Assembly: GCF_037975245.1 (NCBI RefSeq)
Contig: NC_092571.1
Span: forward strand, 9,524,501 to 9,588,500
Reading direction: 5' to 3'
DNA from: Apostichopus japonicus
Lineage: Eukaryota > Echinodermata > Holothuroidea > Aspidochirotida > Stichopodidae
DNA length: 64,000 nucleotides
Shown here: positions 24,245 through 36,500 of the stretch, one piece after another
Position numbering within the stretch: the first letter of the stretch is position 1
Layout of the letters: each line of letters opens with the position of its first letter
Notes under the pieces: generated by a model
What the model was told of the DNA's origin: nothing
The model's database searches: none
The model's input: only the letters and a program-made list of their open reading frames with translations
Translations under genes and position numbers: made by a program

Positions 24245-26449
24245 GAGTGGGTAGCAAAACATTTCTTGGTCCGTTATCTTCCCCAAACTATTAAACTCAT
24301 AGTCTTGGCAAACCAGACAGACATGATGGCTACCTGAAATTGTTATATAACCAATTTTTATGTCTCAGATGTGAAGAAGTTAGAAGTTCTTTCATTAGTT
24401 AAGTCATATATATCGTTAGCCCCCTTCAGAGTTCTCCTTTCTCTGTGTTGCGACATGTTCTTTGAAATTCTGGCCGTTTATAGCGAAATTTCGATTATGA
24501 GTGAATGCTGCTGACATTATGTATGAAGTTGGAACACCTACTTATGAACTACCAATACAGACGTTTCATCCGGAAAGTCTATTGAAAAAGTCTGACTTTG
24601 TACGATTAAGTTGTCACCACCACCCCCCCCCAGCCCCCCAAAAATAAGGACAAAATGTTGGCGTTTCATCAAAAGTATTACTTTTTATGTCCCCATATTT
24701 TCCGTTTGATTTCGAATTTCAAGTCTTATACGATAAGTTTGAGCGACCATGATGTATTTGACTCGGAAATGTATCATTTGATTTCCTGACTCGCTTTTTC
24801 TGGCATACTTATATAAAGAAGACAGCTGAATGAATCAGCACTGCTGCTGCAGCCCCCCCCCCCAAATCAAATCATTTTTGTGAAAATTCGGGCAATATGC
24901 TGAGAATTTTTCGGGCACCTACTGAAAGAAAAATAAATTGGAATGTGTTTTTCAATGGTTAAAGTCATATTATTATCATCATTTTTATTGTAACGACTTC
25001 CCCAGAAATAGTAATAAAAACGGCAAATGATTGTATGTAATTGGAATACGGTATAATAACCGATGCATGCCTATATGAAATATTGGTTATATTTTTCGGG
25101 CAAGTCCTCACATCCCCCCTAAATCAAATTGGGCTTCTACGCCTATGGTTACAAGTGTTTGGGAATGGGGCATATTGCAAATGACCGAACTGGTTGCATG
25201 AAACCTTCTCCACTCGAACTTTGTGTGCCCTTACCCCCCCCCCCCCCCCAGATAACAAAGTCTGGTGATACCATTGCACCCACTTCTTCTTTCTACATAA
25301 TCCTAGCTTGTCTTGGAGTGGTCCTTTCTCAAAACTTCTCGTTTCTCCTCTCTTCATGTTCTCGTAGCTATGCCTACACGTAATTACCAATTAAGACCAC
25401 ATCTCACACGTCCCCCGTTTCAAAATCTGTGTAAACAATAGGCTATACCAGTAATAAGTAGTCCTTTTGTCATAGGAAACCTTGATAGGTGTGATTGTCA
25501 CGATAGACTGTTTGAACAGCTTTATGTGCAGATAAAAAATGAAATTGTGATTAAATTTGAGTCCTAATTGTCCTACGTGAGATATCCAAAATGTCTTAAA
25601 TATACACGAATTGAAGATTACCGTGCTATGAAGTTCCTGTTAAAACCTGTGTAAACAGTGGCGGCGCCAAGAGGATAGGGACATGGGCCATTTCCACCAA
25701 TCATTATGTGCCCCTGTCCCTCAGTCAGCTGAGACGTTTTCTGTGGGTAATAACTTTATACAATTATTAATATGGTGAATGTACGACCCTGGTTATAGGC
25801 CTATGATATTGGACAATTTTGAATAAATATTTTCATAGATTAAAATTTGGTTCCCCTAGCCGGCCCCCTTAATTTGCCAGTGATGTGCACTTTATGTAGT
25901 CTATAGAGGGCTGACGAACAACGGGTTACAGTTGTAAAGGATCTATCGGTAATAATGCATGTTGTTTCAGCTGTGTCCAAATGACATAAAGTGAATGCCA
26001 GCTTAAAGAGTATTCACTCAATAGTTGTGGAGAAACTGGTCTTTTTCTTGTGGTATCATACTCAAAATCAAGCAACGCAGAACCAAGTGGAAGGCAGGCG
26101 TACCACGTATAGTTGTACATCAAATATATCCCGACCTGATACCACTGCTGGTGAAGAAAAGGAGAAACCTAAAATGAAGAAAAATAAAAGGAGCCGTGTA
26201 AAAACACTGAAAATTTCCTTTACAGAAACTTTGTGAATACAAATGGGGAATCGGATAATGAAAGTGACAAATAGCGATAGTTCTCAAAATTATAGGCGAT
26301 TTACACAAAGGCTACAGTATTGGAATCTCCATAACGACTAATAAAGGTAACTTAAAAGGCATTGAAGACGCGCCCCAAACAGCGTGCCGCCATCTTTAAA
26401 ATGTTAACTTTCCATTGCTTGCAAGTGAAGGTTTTCTCTTGTCGCTACA

Positions 26450-28165
26450 AAATGCAGACAGTAATGAAACGTGATACCTTGTTATCTTTAGCTGGACCCG
26501 AGGTGTCCATCGCTGTATCGTTTGTACACGGTGCTGTGGGGTGACCGCAGCTGTATGTACTGACTGTACACTAGTGTCTAATTACCGACGGTAGCAAGCT
26601 GTGTGTCACTGTGTGTGTATTTTCTGGGATCGATGGTGGTGTCTAACACTTCTGTTGTCTTCACACCCTTTAATTAAAGAATCGGAATGGGTGCATGGCG
26701 AGGGGATGCGGTGGAAACCCTCTGAAGCTTCAACATTTAAAGATTATTAGTGATTCCCTCGTATAGCCAGTTTGAAGCACGAACGTGAATTTTCAGAACA
26801 ATTGTTAAGGAACTACTCTCATGTGTGACTTCCTCTGCCAAAAATCACATATTAATGTGTAATATATATGCAGTTATGGTGTTTCATACCTCTAACGCTT
26901 GAAGAAATATGTAATAAAATATATTGTGTTATTGTACTAATTATGTATAACATCATTCCCTAAGCAGAACATACACAGTAAACTTCAGCGATAGTCTGTT
27001 ATAGTATTTATCCGGCAGGGGTTATGGAGGTTAAGTCGTCCAGTGGAGGGCTCCTTTGGCAACTTCTGGTAAATCGGAGGGTGCTTAAATGCCAAATGGT
27101 GCTATCTTTCGCAATTTTTGAAACAATGTTGAAGAATGTTCGACTGTTTAGTTAGGTCATACAAGATATACATTCTCACTGTACACTAGGCATTGTTGTC
27201 ATTTACTCTTTAGTATGCGAAATGAGGGGGCGGGGGGGTTGGGTTGGGGAAGGGGGTGAAATACACATGGTTGCGACCCTGATCCTAAGTATTCAATTTC
27301 AAACTGATTGGTGTATTCTACTTGTGAGTAAGTCTGATTATGTTTTGGGAATTTGGCAACTTTGAAAATAGACAAAAAAGAAACAATCAATCCTTAAAAT
27401 TCAACATAAGAAAACTTTAGACAGAAATGTGCGAACAATCATGCCAAGTAACATAACATCTAGGCTGTAACCGTATGGCCATGATGGTGGTGATGTCACG
27501 AGGAACCCCTCCGACCGAAAACTGGGAAATAGGTAAGTTATACGTGATCAGGTTTAAGGTTGATGAGAGATCTACTTTGTACTGTGTATCAAGTTACCTG
27601 AATAGGAACAGTACTACATATACCATGTTGTGACCCTTAGGCCAAAAGGTTGAGAAGCGAAAACAAGGCTGGTTAATGTCTATAACAAAGGACGAAAGTT
27701 ACCTGCTACTGTACCATAAACTGACACGACTTTACACATTATATTTTGGACAGCAGTTATATATTAACAAAATAATTGAGTACACTATCCCGTTAAAATA
27801 CAGATGATTGCCTAATAACACAAGAAACACCATTACTTTTCCAAATATAAATTTATTATTTGAGTGTTACTCAGTGTTTTTATAAATAACTTTGCTTTGC
27901 AGAAATTGACGACAGTAATGAAACGTTACACCTTGTTATCTTTTATCTGGACCTCGCTTTTATCTGGACACAGCTGCTATGTACACTGTGCTGTGGGTAT
28001 TGACCGCAGCTGTATGTACTGACTGTACACTAGTGTCTAATTACTGAAGGGAGCTAGCACGCTGTGTGCATATTTTCTTGGATCGATGGTGGTATCTAAC
28101 ACTTCTGTTACACGTCATTCGAAACTAGGTCAGATTACCGGCATTAGACGTTTCTTTTTGCGCGA
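26450..28165. repeat. Diverged direct duplication, copies at 26450-26680 and 27905-28165
   Basis: The two segments share GACAGTAATGAAACGT, ACCTTGTTATCTTT and GACCGCAGCTGTATGTACTG. They also share GATCGATGGTGG and CTAACACTTCTGTT, in the same order. Small insertions and substitutions distinguish them, so the duplication is not recent. No coding potential was seen. Confidence 0.8.
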
Positions 28166-28269
28166 GTCTTCACACCCTCTAATATCATTGATAAAATCAA
28201 GTTTGTCATGCACATTGCATATGTAATTATTTTACAACATATGTTAAATATTCAAACACTTGGTAATCC

Positions 28270-28680
28270 AATTGCATTCTGAGTGCTTCACTTACCAAGG
28301 GAACTGATTCAAATGCTTGGTATTGCAGTGTATTGCTTACCCTGTTCGACTGAGCCACCGTAAACCAAACACTTTGTATTGCATTCTGAGTGTTTCACTT
28401 ACGTACCAAAGGCACAGTGATTCAAACACTTGGTATTGTATTCTGAGTGTTTCTCTTACTTACCAAAGGCAGAGTGATTCAAACACTTGGTATTGCATTC
28501 TGAGTGTTTCACTTACATACCAATGGCACAGTGATTCAAACACTTGGTATTGCATTCTGAGGGTTTCACTTACGTATCAATGGCAGAGTGATTCAAACAC
28601 TTGGTATTGCATTCTGAGTGTTTCGCTCATATTGGCGATTCAAACACTTGGTATATCTCACGGAGTGTTTCGTTTAAATC
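28270..28680. repeat. 57-bp minisatellite
   Basis: About six or seven copies of a unit that runs GATTCAAACACTTGGTATTG, then CATTCTGAGTGTTTCACTTA, then CATACCAATGGCACAGT. The 57-bp length equals 19 codons, which explains a 125-codon open frame across it. That frame has no family resemblance and is not called as a gene. Confidence 0.9.
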
Positions 28681-30954
28681 ATTTCTTTACTTGATTTTAT
28701 GAATTTGGTTTCCAGAATGATCTAAAAGTAACTGGTATCTTCACCTCTTTCCCCAACACATCCAAAAGCTTAACAATTTACCCCTAAAACGATTAATATT
28801 ATCAGCGAATCTGAAACGGTAATGGTTGTTAAAGGTCAACTAACTGTGTTGTCGAAACACCTTGAAACTAACCTCAGCCTGATTATTACACTGTCTCCCG
28901 TACAAAACTGAGCTAGTGTTACTCTTCCACGGTAACGTGTACAATCTTTCCTAGTGGTACTTAGACGGTAGAGTAGAACTACTGCACAGCCTACAGGTCT
29001 GTCCTTATTAGGTTCTAACTTCTATAAGCCTACAGTATTAGTGACCAAACTTGAGGCGTGATCAACGAAGGTAGGATAATTTTGTAAAACTGAAAATTTC
29101 GAAGAACTTACAGATTTACCCAGTGCTAAGTTAGGCAACCACCACTATAGAATCGGTCATGCATTAATTATTGTGTTTTTGTGTAGAAATAACTTAGGCT
29201 AGGCTATATGTTTGTGAGTGCTTCTTCAATGTCTAACCTACAATGTACACCAGTACTTCACATATATTTTTGATAAAATTCCATGGACCCCTGGAACTTT
29301 TTTAGAGAATTATATATTGGTCAATACATACTACATAGGTAGTTGTTGCATAATCTACGGTAGCCTACAGGTATTCTTTGTCAGGCCTGTAGGCCACACA
29401 GTGTCAGAGAGGGTTAGGATACAGTCCCATTTACACTCATTTTATTAAATATGGCTAAAACAAAATAAGAGGAAAAGCTAGGTAGCATGGTGGGGTCAAT
29501 AATATAGCATACAGTACTTAAGACTTTGAACTGGCAAATTGTAATCATTGTCCTATTTTACTAGCTAATTCTTACATGTAGCTAGCTTTTGCAAAATATT
29601 AAAAACTTGTGCATCAAATTTTTACATATTTTGAAAATATATTGAGGAAAATGTGGACAATTTCTGTAGAAGAATCTTCCCTAAATATGGCGCCATTTTG
29701 GTACCACATAAAAGAGTGGAATGCATCTGAAATTCATTTGCATATGTCCTCAAACCAATTATTATACTGTCCTTTGCTTTTCATAGGTACATTATTGGAC
29801 AATTAAGTATGATTGGAAAAGTCTGCAAAGAATAATCTACGTATGATTTTCCTTTTTCTTCATTTAACACAAACATGTGAGCTGATACATGATTAAGGTA
29901 ACATGAATAATGTTACTAGATAATGATGATTTGACCTAACACAGGTGCAAAGTTACATCATCATTTCATGTTCATTTTGAGATGCAAGACAAAGCAGCTA
30001 GCACACTCATAATTACAGTAGGTCAACTTTCAATTCCTCTGGTAAAATAATGAGATTTCCCAAAACTGGGTCATAAAATTGACCATGCCATATATGTCTT
30101 TCGACTAAGCCCGGTCACATAATTGTCCCCAGGACCAGACCTGGTTCTTGAAGCCTTTTCGGTGCAGTTTGCATGAAAGGGGCAATTCCATGGTTACAGT
30201 GTGACAAAAAATACACATTTAGTCATTTCAATTTGGTTTTTCTCAGAATATTGAATGGATATCTTCAGAATAGGTTATCAGTGCAAAAGGGGCAACAATT
30301 AACTTTTGAAACATGCATAATTTTTTGGAGATTTCAATGTCAATTTTTGAATATTAATAAAAATATGCTTCGGTTACAGTGTGACATGAAAAATACCTAG
30401 GTTTTTCACCCAAATACCCTTCCTTAAAACCCTCTGAAATTAAAAGTGTACCCCAATTGGAAATACATACATTTTATCCAACATAGTCTTAACTATCATG
30501 TGATATGAGCAAATTGACAGACTGACCATTAAAACCTGAAATATTATAACATAACTATATCAATGCATGGTTACAGTGTGACGGTTACAGTGTGACAAAA
30601 CGTTGCAACACAAGATGTACAGTATGTCACAAAAGCATGAAACATCAAGTTATATGTTCCCTAGAATCAAGTGTGAGTAGGTAATAATAAAATTGAAAGA
30701 TAAAATGAAAATGTGTCAATAAAGAAGGAACTGCTAGTGTTATAATCTGACTAGAAGCTTTCAAATTTCCTGAAAATAGTATTAATTTTGATATTAATTT
30801 TCATCTAATTCAAATAATTTTAATCAGTATAGACCAATCATTCTGATATTATAACGTCTGTAAGTGATCCCATTACGGTCTCATGAACTAGGAATTACAG
30901 GTTACACTTGCATATTGTTTGTATGCAAATTCAAGACAGGACGATCTCTGTTCA

Positions 30955-32470
30955 GTTGGCCTCATGAATAGGTTTCTGGAAGTGGTATCTCTCACGGTTA
31001 TCCATTGTGGGTGACGGCAATTTCCTTGTGATTTGGGAAATAGCTACCCATCCATGCTTATCCGTACATTCCTTAGCAACAAAGATCAATCCCTTGCTGT
31101 CATATTTGTGCAAGTGGGTGACACAAAATTCTACCACACCATCATCCACATGCTCTTCTTGAACTTGAGCAACATAGGCAAATCTGCCAGAGGTCTTCTT
31201 TGCTCCCATATACTCAACCATTACAAAGTCCCCGAGCTTGATTGATTGTGGAGTGATCTCAGAATGATCACTACTGGTGGGTAGTTTGCACCGTTGAGTA
31301 CATTGCTGTTGTCCAATGCTTCAGGTGGTTGCTTTTCCCTCTTCTCCATTGACATAGGCTCGAGCAAATGCATGATCGGAATCGGTCAACTCCACATCTG
31401 ACTTCAGCGAACTCATGTGGTACTCTCCTCTTCCTGCATACATGGCATGGCAAAGCACATGTTTCCTGACTGGGATGACAATGTGGGTAGTATGGGTTGT
31501 TGGTAGTGGACTGACATCTGCCCATCGGTTATCGAAAGCTTCCTTAGCATCCTCTACTTGTTGGGAAGGGACAAAGATCACTTTTATTGACTTCCCCTTA
31601 GCTGCTGCTACCTCCACAAATGACTAAGCTTCATGCACATGTGCTCCCGTTCTCATGGCTGTCCACACTAACCGCTTCACTCAGTGGAGTAGGAAGGTAC
31701 TTTTGAGTGGGGGGGGGGGCTGAAGACTGATGGCCGGTCTAGGGGAGGGGTCTAAGAGGAGGGGGTGTCCCCCTCCCGTTTGGATTTTTTTGAATTTCCA
31801 GGTGGCCTCAGATGCAATTTGGTGCAATATACAGTAGCACACTTCAACACCCACTCCATTTTGTAAATAATTTTGCATTTTCACCTGGCCTCAGATGCAA
31901 TTTGGTGCTCCAAATGAGATTTTTTTCTCATTTGGAAATGAAAAAGGGGTTTCTGACTTGCGAAGCAGGGGGGGGGGGCGGAATGATACTTCCGCCCCAC
32001 TATATTCTTCACTGGGGGGCTGGTGCCCCCCAACCCCCCCCAGGTTCATACGCCCTTGACTTTACTTGACCACCGATCCCATCGACCACACCCTTGCCAT
32101 GGCTTATGGCAAAAAGATCCATGATGTTTGAACTCATATGTCTCTCTGAAGTGGGTGATACACGAAGAGATACCGTTGTTTGAACTGGCTTGCCGCTCCG
32201 TCTGAGAGGAATGACAGTGACTTCAGATTGGGGCACTGAATCATGACATCGTTGATGATCTTATCCAGGAATGTGACAACGGCAAACTTCCCATGCAACA
32301 GGTCATTGCTCACCATAACATAAGACTGCACAGTATTTGCATCACAATTAGCACATGCAGTGAACAGTGTAACTTGTGAATGGGCCCAGTGCGCACTCTG
32401 GATCTCATCTTGCTGGATGATAGTGAAGTTTTAGTGATTCTCTATAATAGCAGCAAGAATTATCTAGGAC
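30955..32470 (-). pseudogene. Broken transposase-like coding region
   Basis: This is the coding part of the relic above. An in-frame stop lies just before the QDEIQSAHW block (near 32430) and another near 31625 between HVHEA and FVEVAAAKG. A G-rich insertion splits it at about 31675-32060. The final part (31221-30955) contains YMGAKKTSGRFAYVAQVQEE and ends with a stop near 30952. The order of blocks matches an intact ancestor, so this is one gene that has decayed. Confidence 0.7.
31675..32062. mobile_element. G/C-rich insertion within the transposase relic
   Basis: On the minus strand the coding sequence reads GGQVK up to about 32057 and resumes with KRLVWTA at about 31678. Between them lie roughly 385 bases unrelated to the protein, with long G or C runs at both ends and an internal direct repeat (GGCCTCAGATGCAATTTGGTGC-like at about 31804 and 31889). 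The flanks AGTAAAG and AGTGAAG may be a 7-bp target duplication with one mismatch. No coding capacity is visible, so it looks like a short non-autonomous element. Confidence 0.55.
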
Positions 32471-32829
32471 TGAGCTTTCAATAAACCAATATCACCATGC
32501 CAACCAAGCCTAATGGGGACCCAGGTGTATACTTCATGTCACAGATCTGTTATAGAGGAAAGGTTCTAAATTGAATGCTGGTTTCCCCTATAGAAACACA
32601 CTGTTGCTGTCACACTGTAACCAAAAAAATGTCACACTGTAACCAAAAAGTTACAGTGTGACACATTTTATTTTCCCATTATTCCCACCCAGAGGGTACT
32701 ACAGTAAAACTATCATGTGCATTTAATAAGTGCCTACACAGTTGATTTTGAGAAAAACAATCAGTTGATTACAATTCCAATTTTTGGAAATATTAAGAAA
32801 AAATGGCATTTTTTGGTTACAGTGTGACA

Positions 32830-33590
32830 CTTTTTCAGCAAATCAACATTTATGTGTGGTCACTGATGCATGACAACATGTAAACCACCTAAAATGGCTT
32901 GATACACTTAGCCATAGTCTCATACTATCCATCAGTATTTAAACTTTTAAAGTCACCACTTTTATTGTTACAGGACTGATATGTGGGGATTAATTTTAAG
33001 CTAATTTTAGTGTTGATTTTTTTTCTAAAATCGCCTATTTTTACATAATCCCTACTTTTGGGTAGTTTATGTTAAGAGCATGGGGAATTAAAACACATAT
33101 CTGAAAAATTCACACTTTTAGCTTCAATTTGATACCAATTTCCATAGCAGTTGCTTAATTTTAGTTTTGATGAATTTGTCTCCTCTGGCCTGGAATTGCC
33201 CAAAGAGCAGACCTGCCAACCTACCTGTACCTAAGTTGTAAACATGAAGAAATACTGTACAGAAAAAAAGGAAAAAAAAGAAGTAAATTGGTATCTGAAA
33301 CCTGAAGAATTTACAAATAAAATTCATGTTTTGAACACTCTAATAGCAAAAAATATGAACAACTCCATGTAAATCTGAGTTACGGTAATGTACATTTTTT
33401 TGCTGGTTTAAGATTTTTACAGGCTTGGGCTAGCTGTTACAGTACATGCTGATTTACACAAGATTTGAGAACTCTTCAATGAGCAGTCTTTGCTCAGTTA
33501 GCCCATGACACTTGAGCTAAAAAAAATGTGTAGTGCATTCCTATTACATTCCCTATAAAGTTTACAGTTTTATTTCTGTTTCTCATGTAG
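32830..33590. other. Flank with no recognised feature
   Basis: The stretch is AT-rich and contains no supported exon. It ends in the polypyrimidine tract and AG (33589-33590) in front of the oxidoreductase start exon. Because an acceptor precedes the start codon, an untranslated exon must lie further upstream. Confidence 0.4.
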
Positions 33591-33591
33591 C

Positions 33592-36500
33592 ATGTCTGCC
33601 TCAACTGAAGATCGCAAAAAGCTGAGATGTATAATAATTGGAGCTGGAAATAGAGGATTTAGATACAGCCAGTATGCCTTAGACTTTCCTGAAAGGCTCC
33701 AGGTACAGAAAATCAACAATTGAATATATCATAGCCATTGAAGTCAAATGCTGTTTAATACTGTATGTTACTGTACGTTCTAGTGATAGTAGAACATTAT
33801 TACTGGCAAGATGTTCAATCTAATTAAATGCATACAGTAGCTGGAGGCGGAAAATTTGTTCTTGTTTGGGTGGCTCATTCTAAAATACTTTAGTACACCA
33901 ACAATACTGTGCTTCTCGTTTAGTCGAAAGAGACAGTAATTTAGAGAAATTTTATGTCAAAGTTAGCAGATTCTCACTGACCAGAAACGTGATGCGTACA
34001 AGCTAATGAACGTACAGGTCACTGTGTTGTTAGTCTGCAGAGTGTACCCTGAATGCAAAACAAAAACAAAGGACTTTCCACATACTTCTACGTAAGAAAG
34101 TGAACCTTTTATTAACTTCACTCTTCCAATAAACATGCAGCTTCAAGAGAAAGAAATGGTTGTAAGAATTGTTCACAAACTTGTGACTCATTTTGGATAG
34201 CAATTCTTCAATTAAAAGTAAATTATGGTTAAAACTGCCTCAATGTCTGGTCATATTTGGTAAGATTGGCTGCTATTATAGGCCTATATCGAGGTCTTGC
34301 CGCAATTGAAATGCCTACTGTACCTTGTGAAATGTGTCTGCATCTCAGATATTTCTTCATCTGTTGTTGCAATAAATCGTGTTTGTAGTAAGTTTCCAGT
34401 CACTGGATGCAATATTAATCGAATCCACAAAATATAAAGCTTTGGGTATGTCTCAGTCTCGCTGCCATAATGTAAGGTTTTCAGAAAGTCACAACTTTAG
34501 CTAAAGCAGATACACAAGCGAAGGGAACACCAAACAAGCACCTGATAGATTCCAAAGCCTGCGACGTTTATTGTCGGTTTGATGACTGGGAAACATTTAC
34601 AAGAAACTTAAATTTTGGTTTCAGAAGTGTTTTTGCAACCTGCTACTACACAATTCGTTGGCATTTTGATTTTAACAGTAAGACAGAGTGTCGTATAGGC
34701 GTAGTGTTAGTGATGCAGTGAATAGCTTGATCAAAAGTTTTCCTCAACCGACTCTGCACATGTGTTCACAGGGTGACCTGCAGTCATGTGAGCGCTTAGG
34801 AATTTTTGCCAAAATGAGCAAATTCCTTTACAAAAGTGCTAGGTTTGATCAAGTTTTACCGAGTCTCCAAAGAAAATAATATGCCATACATCAATGGAAG
34901 GGAACAAATGTAAGTATTCAATGTAAAATAAATTTGAACGGATTTGAAAGGATGTCAAAAACCACCAGCTACAGTATGCCTTTTAAGGGATATTCCAGTG
35001 GAACATCTTTTGGTTAAAACCACATCCTCATAGCTCATACTGTATTGGTAAAGCTATGCATTATTCAAATTTGATGATTGTTTGTGAATGCACCTGGCAA
35101 CAGCAGAGTTTTGATGTGGATAATGCCAATTGAGCTGTAAATGTATTTGTTGTCCTCAATGATATTTAACTTACTTAACCTTGAGCAGAGGAAGTGACAT
35201 TTTCATCAAACTTCCTTTCTCATACACTCATGAATGCTCTTCAATTCCACATCAAAAATAATGAAGTGATCAATAATAAGGTTATTTAACCTAAGATACA
35301 CTGTGCATGTACAGAGACCTAGTGATTATGTATTCATATCACTTTCTTTCTACCTTGTGAAGTAAAATCATTTAGTTTTCAATTTTTCTTATAAGTCACA
35401 TGATCAAAGAACATTTATTTGGTATGTGACAAGAAAGCCTAGAAGAGGGGTAAATTGTTTAAAAGAAGAAACATGTTATCTATCCATGTTTGCTATCGGT
35501 AGATTGCATTTAAAGCTTTGATTTCATAATGCTTACTTTCTAGGTGGTGGCTGTTGCTGATCCAAATGAGAAAGCCTTGAGAAGGATGAAGGAAGCCCAT
35601 AATATTCCTGATGATAATATCCATCGAGATTGGAAAGAGATTGCAACAAAAGACAAATATGCTGATTTTGTGGTAGTTGCAACACCAGATAGACACCATA
35701 AGGTGCAGTATGTGTAATACATGATACCTTATTAATAACCAGAGGCAAAGCCAGAGGGGGGGGTAGGGGGGGGGCCTCACAGACATTTTCAGATAAGAAA
35801 CAGGGATGGCAAACAAGATAGAAGAAGCTATGATATACTGTATATGATAGTGAATAGGATACTTGTCCTGATGGATGGCACAGTGTGATCTGCTTCTCAG
35901 AATGTTTTCCTCATGAGCTACACGAGACACAGACCGAGATTTCTCTGGACAAGTTAACTCATTAAAAGTTCTGTGCATCATATGAATCATGATAGTCGTC
36001 TTTAATAAACACAAAACATCTTCATTTGCGTCAGTATAGAAGTAAGATACCTGCGTATACTGTACCTATCCACATGTTCTATTATAATGTCCCTAATATA
36101 AACAGGGCCACAGCCACTGGGAGCATGGGGACATGCCTCCTCACCCAAATTTTCTTCCAAATGGCTTTCATTTTATATCACATGTTGCAATGTCATACAC
36201 AAATGTAGCTGAGATTATGGAAATGATAACACCATTTCACATCTAAGCCCCCTTGCTGCAACAAAATTTTCTCGTAGGGCACTCTCCCATTGAAACTCCT
36301 CCTCAGGACAGATGTCACCAATTTTTGTGCTCCCCCACCCGCACCCCCATGAAAAGTCATATCAATAAAAGTGTTGACTAAACTTACATTCCCTGACTTG
36401 TTATATGGAAACAAAAATGTCTTGCACCCTCACACCACTGGCTATGTACCTAGTACAAGGATATATTTAGCAGGTCAGATAATATCAAGTGTACATTTGT

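Larger units (their letters stand above)
23638..24265 (+). other. Probable 3' UTR of the NPL/zinc-finger gene
   Basis: This region follows the TGA at 23635-23637 and extends to a short distance past the AATAAA at 24239-24244. It contains the 28-bp minisatellite described separately. Its extent is inferred from the polyadenylation signal only. Confidence 0.5.
24270..30150. other. Intergenic region without a recognised gene
   Basis: No supported coding exon was found. The region holds several C- or G-homopolymer runs (near 24620, 24850, 25230 and 27230) of the kind found in local repeats. It also has a duplicated segment (26450-26680 and 27905-28165) and a 57-bp tandem array (28270-28680). A 5' untranslated exon of the downstream oxidoreductase gene may lie here or nearer to it, but I could not place one. 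Confidence 0.5.
30192..32828 (-). mobile_element. Decayed DNA-transposon relic with repeated 14-bp motif
   Basis: The sequence GGTTACAGTGTGAC occurs at 30192-30205, 30372-30385, 30569-30582 and 30583-30596 (back to back), and 32815-32828. It also occurs with one base changed at about 32649-32662, and inverted at 32609-32622 and 32631-32644. Between the two clusters the minus strand carries a broken protein. The pieces are QDEIQSAHW and VTLFTACANC (about 32340-32430), SDGAASQFKQRY (about 32170), SHGKGVVDGIGG (about 32090), then after an insertion KSIKVIFVPS (about 31580) and a C-terminal part ending near 30955. Stops interrupt it. The protein family is widespread in invertebrates and looks like a DDE-type transposase, but I cannot name the superfamily with confidence. 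Exact element ends are not resolved. Confidence 0.65.

Noticed and set aside
28317-28694. 125-codon frame with repeated SNTWYCILSVSLTYQ
   Set aside because: It is explained by the 57-bp tandem array. No start context or splice structure supports a gene.
35493-36014. 173-codon minus-strand frame
   Set aside because: It overlaps the antisense of oxidoreductase exon 2 and a repeat element; the plus-strand exon accounts for the coding signal.
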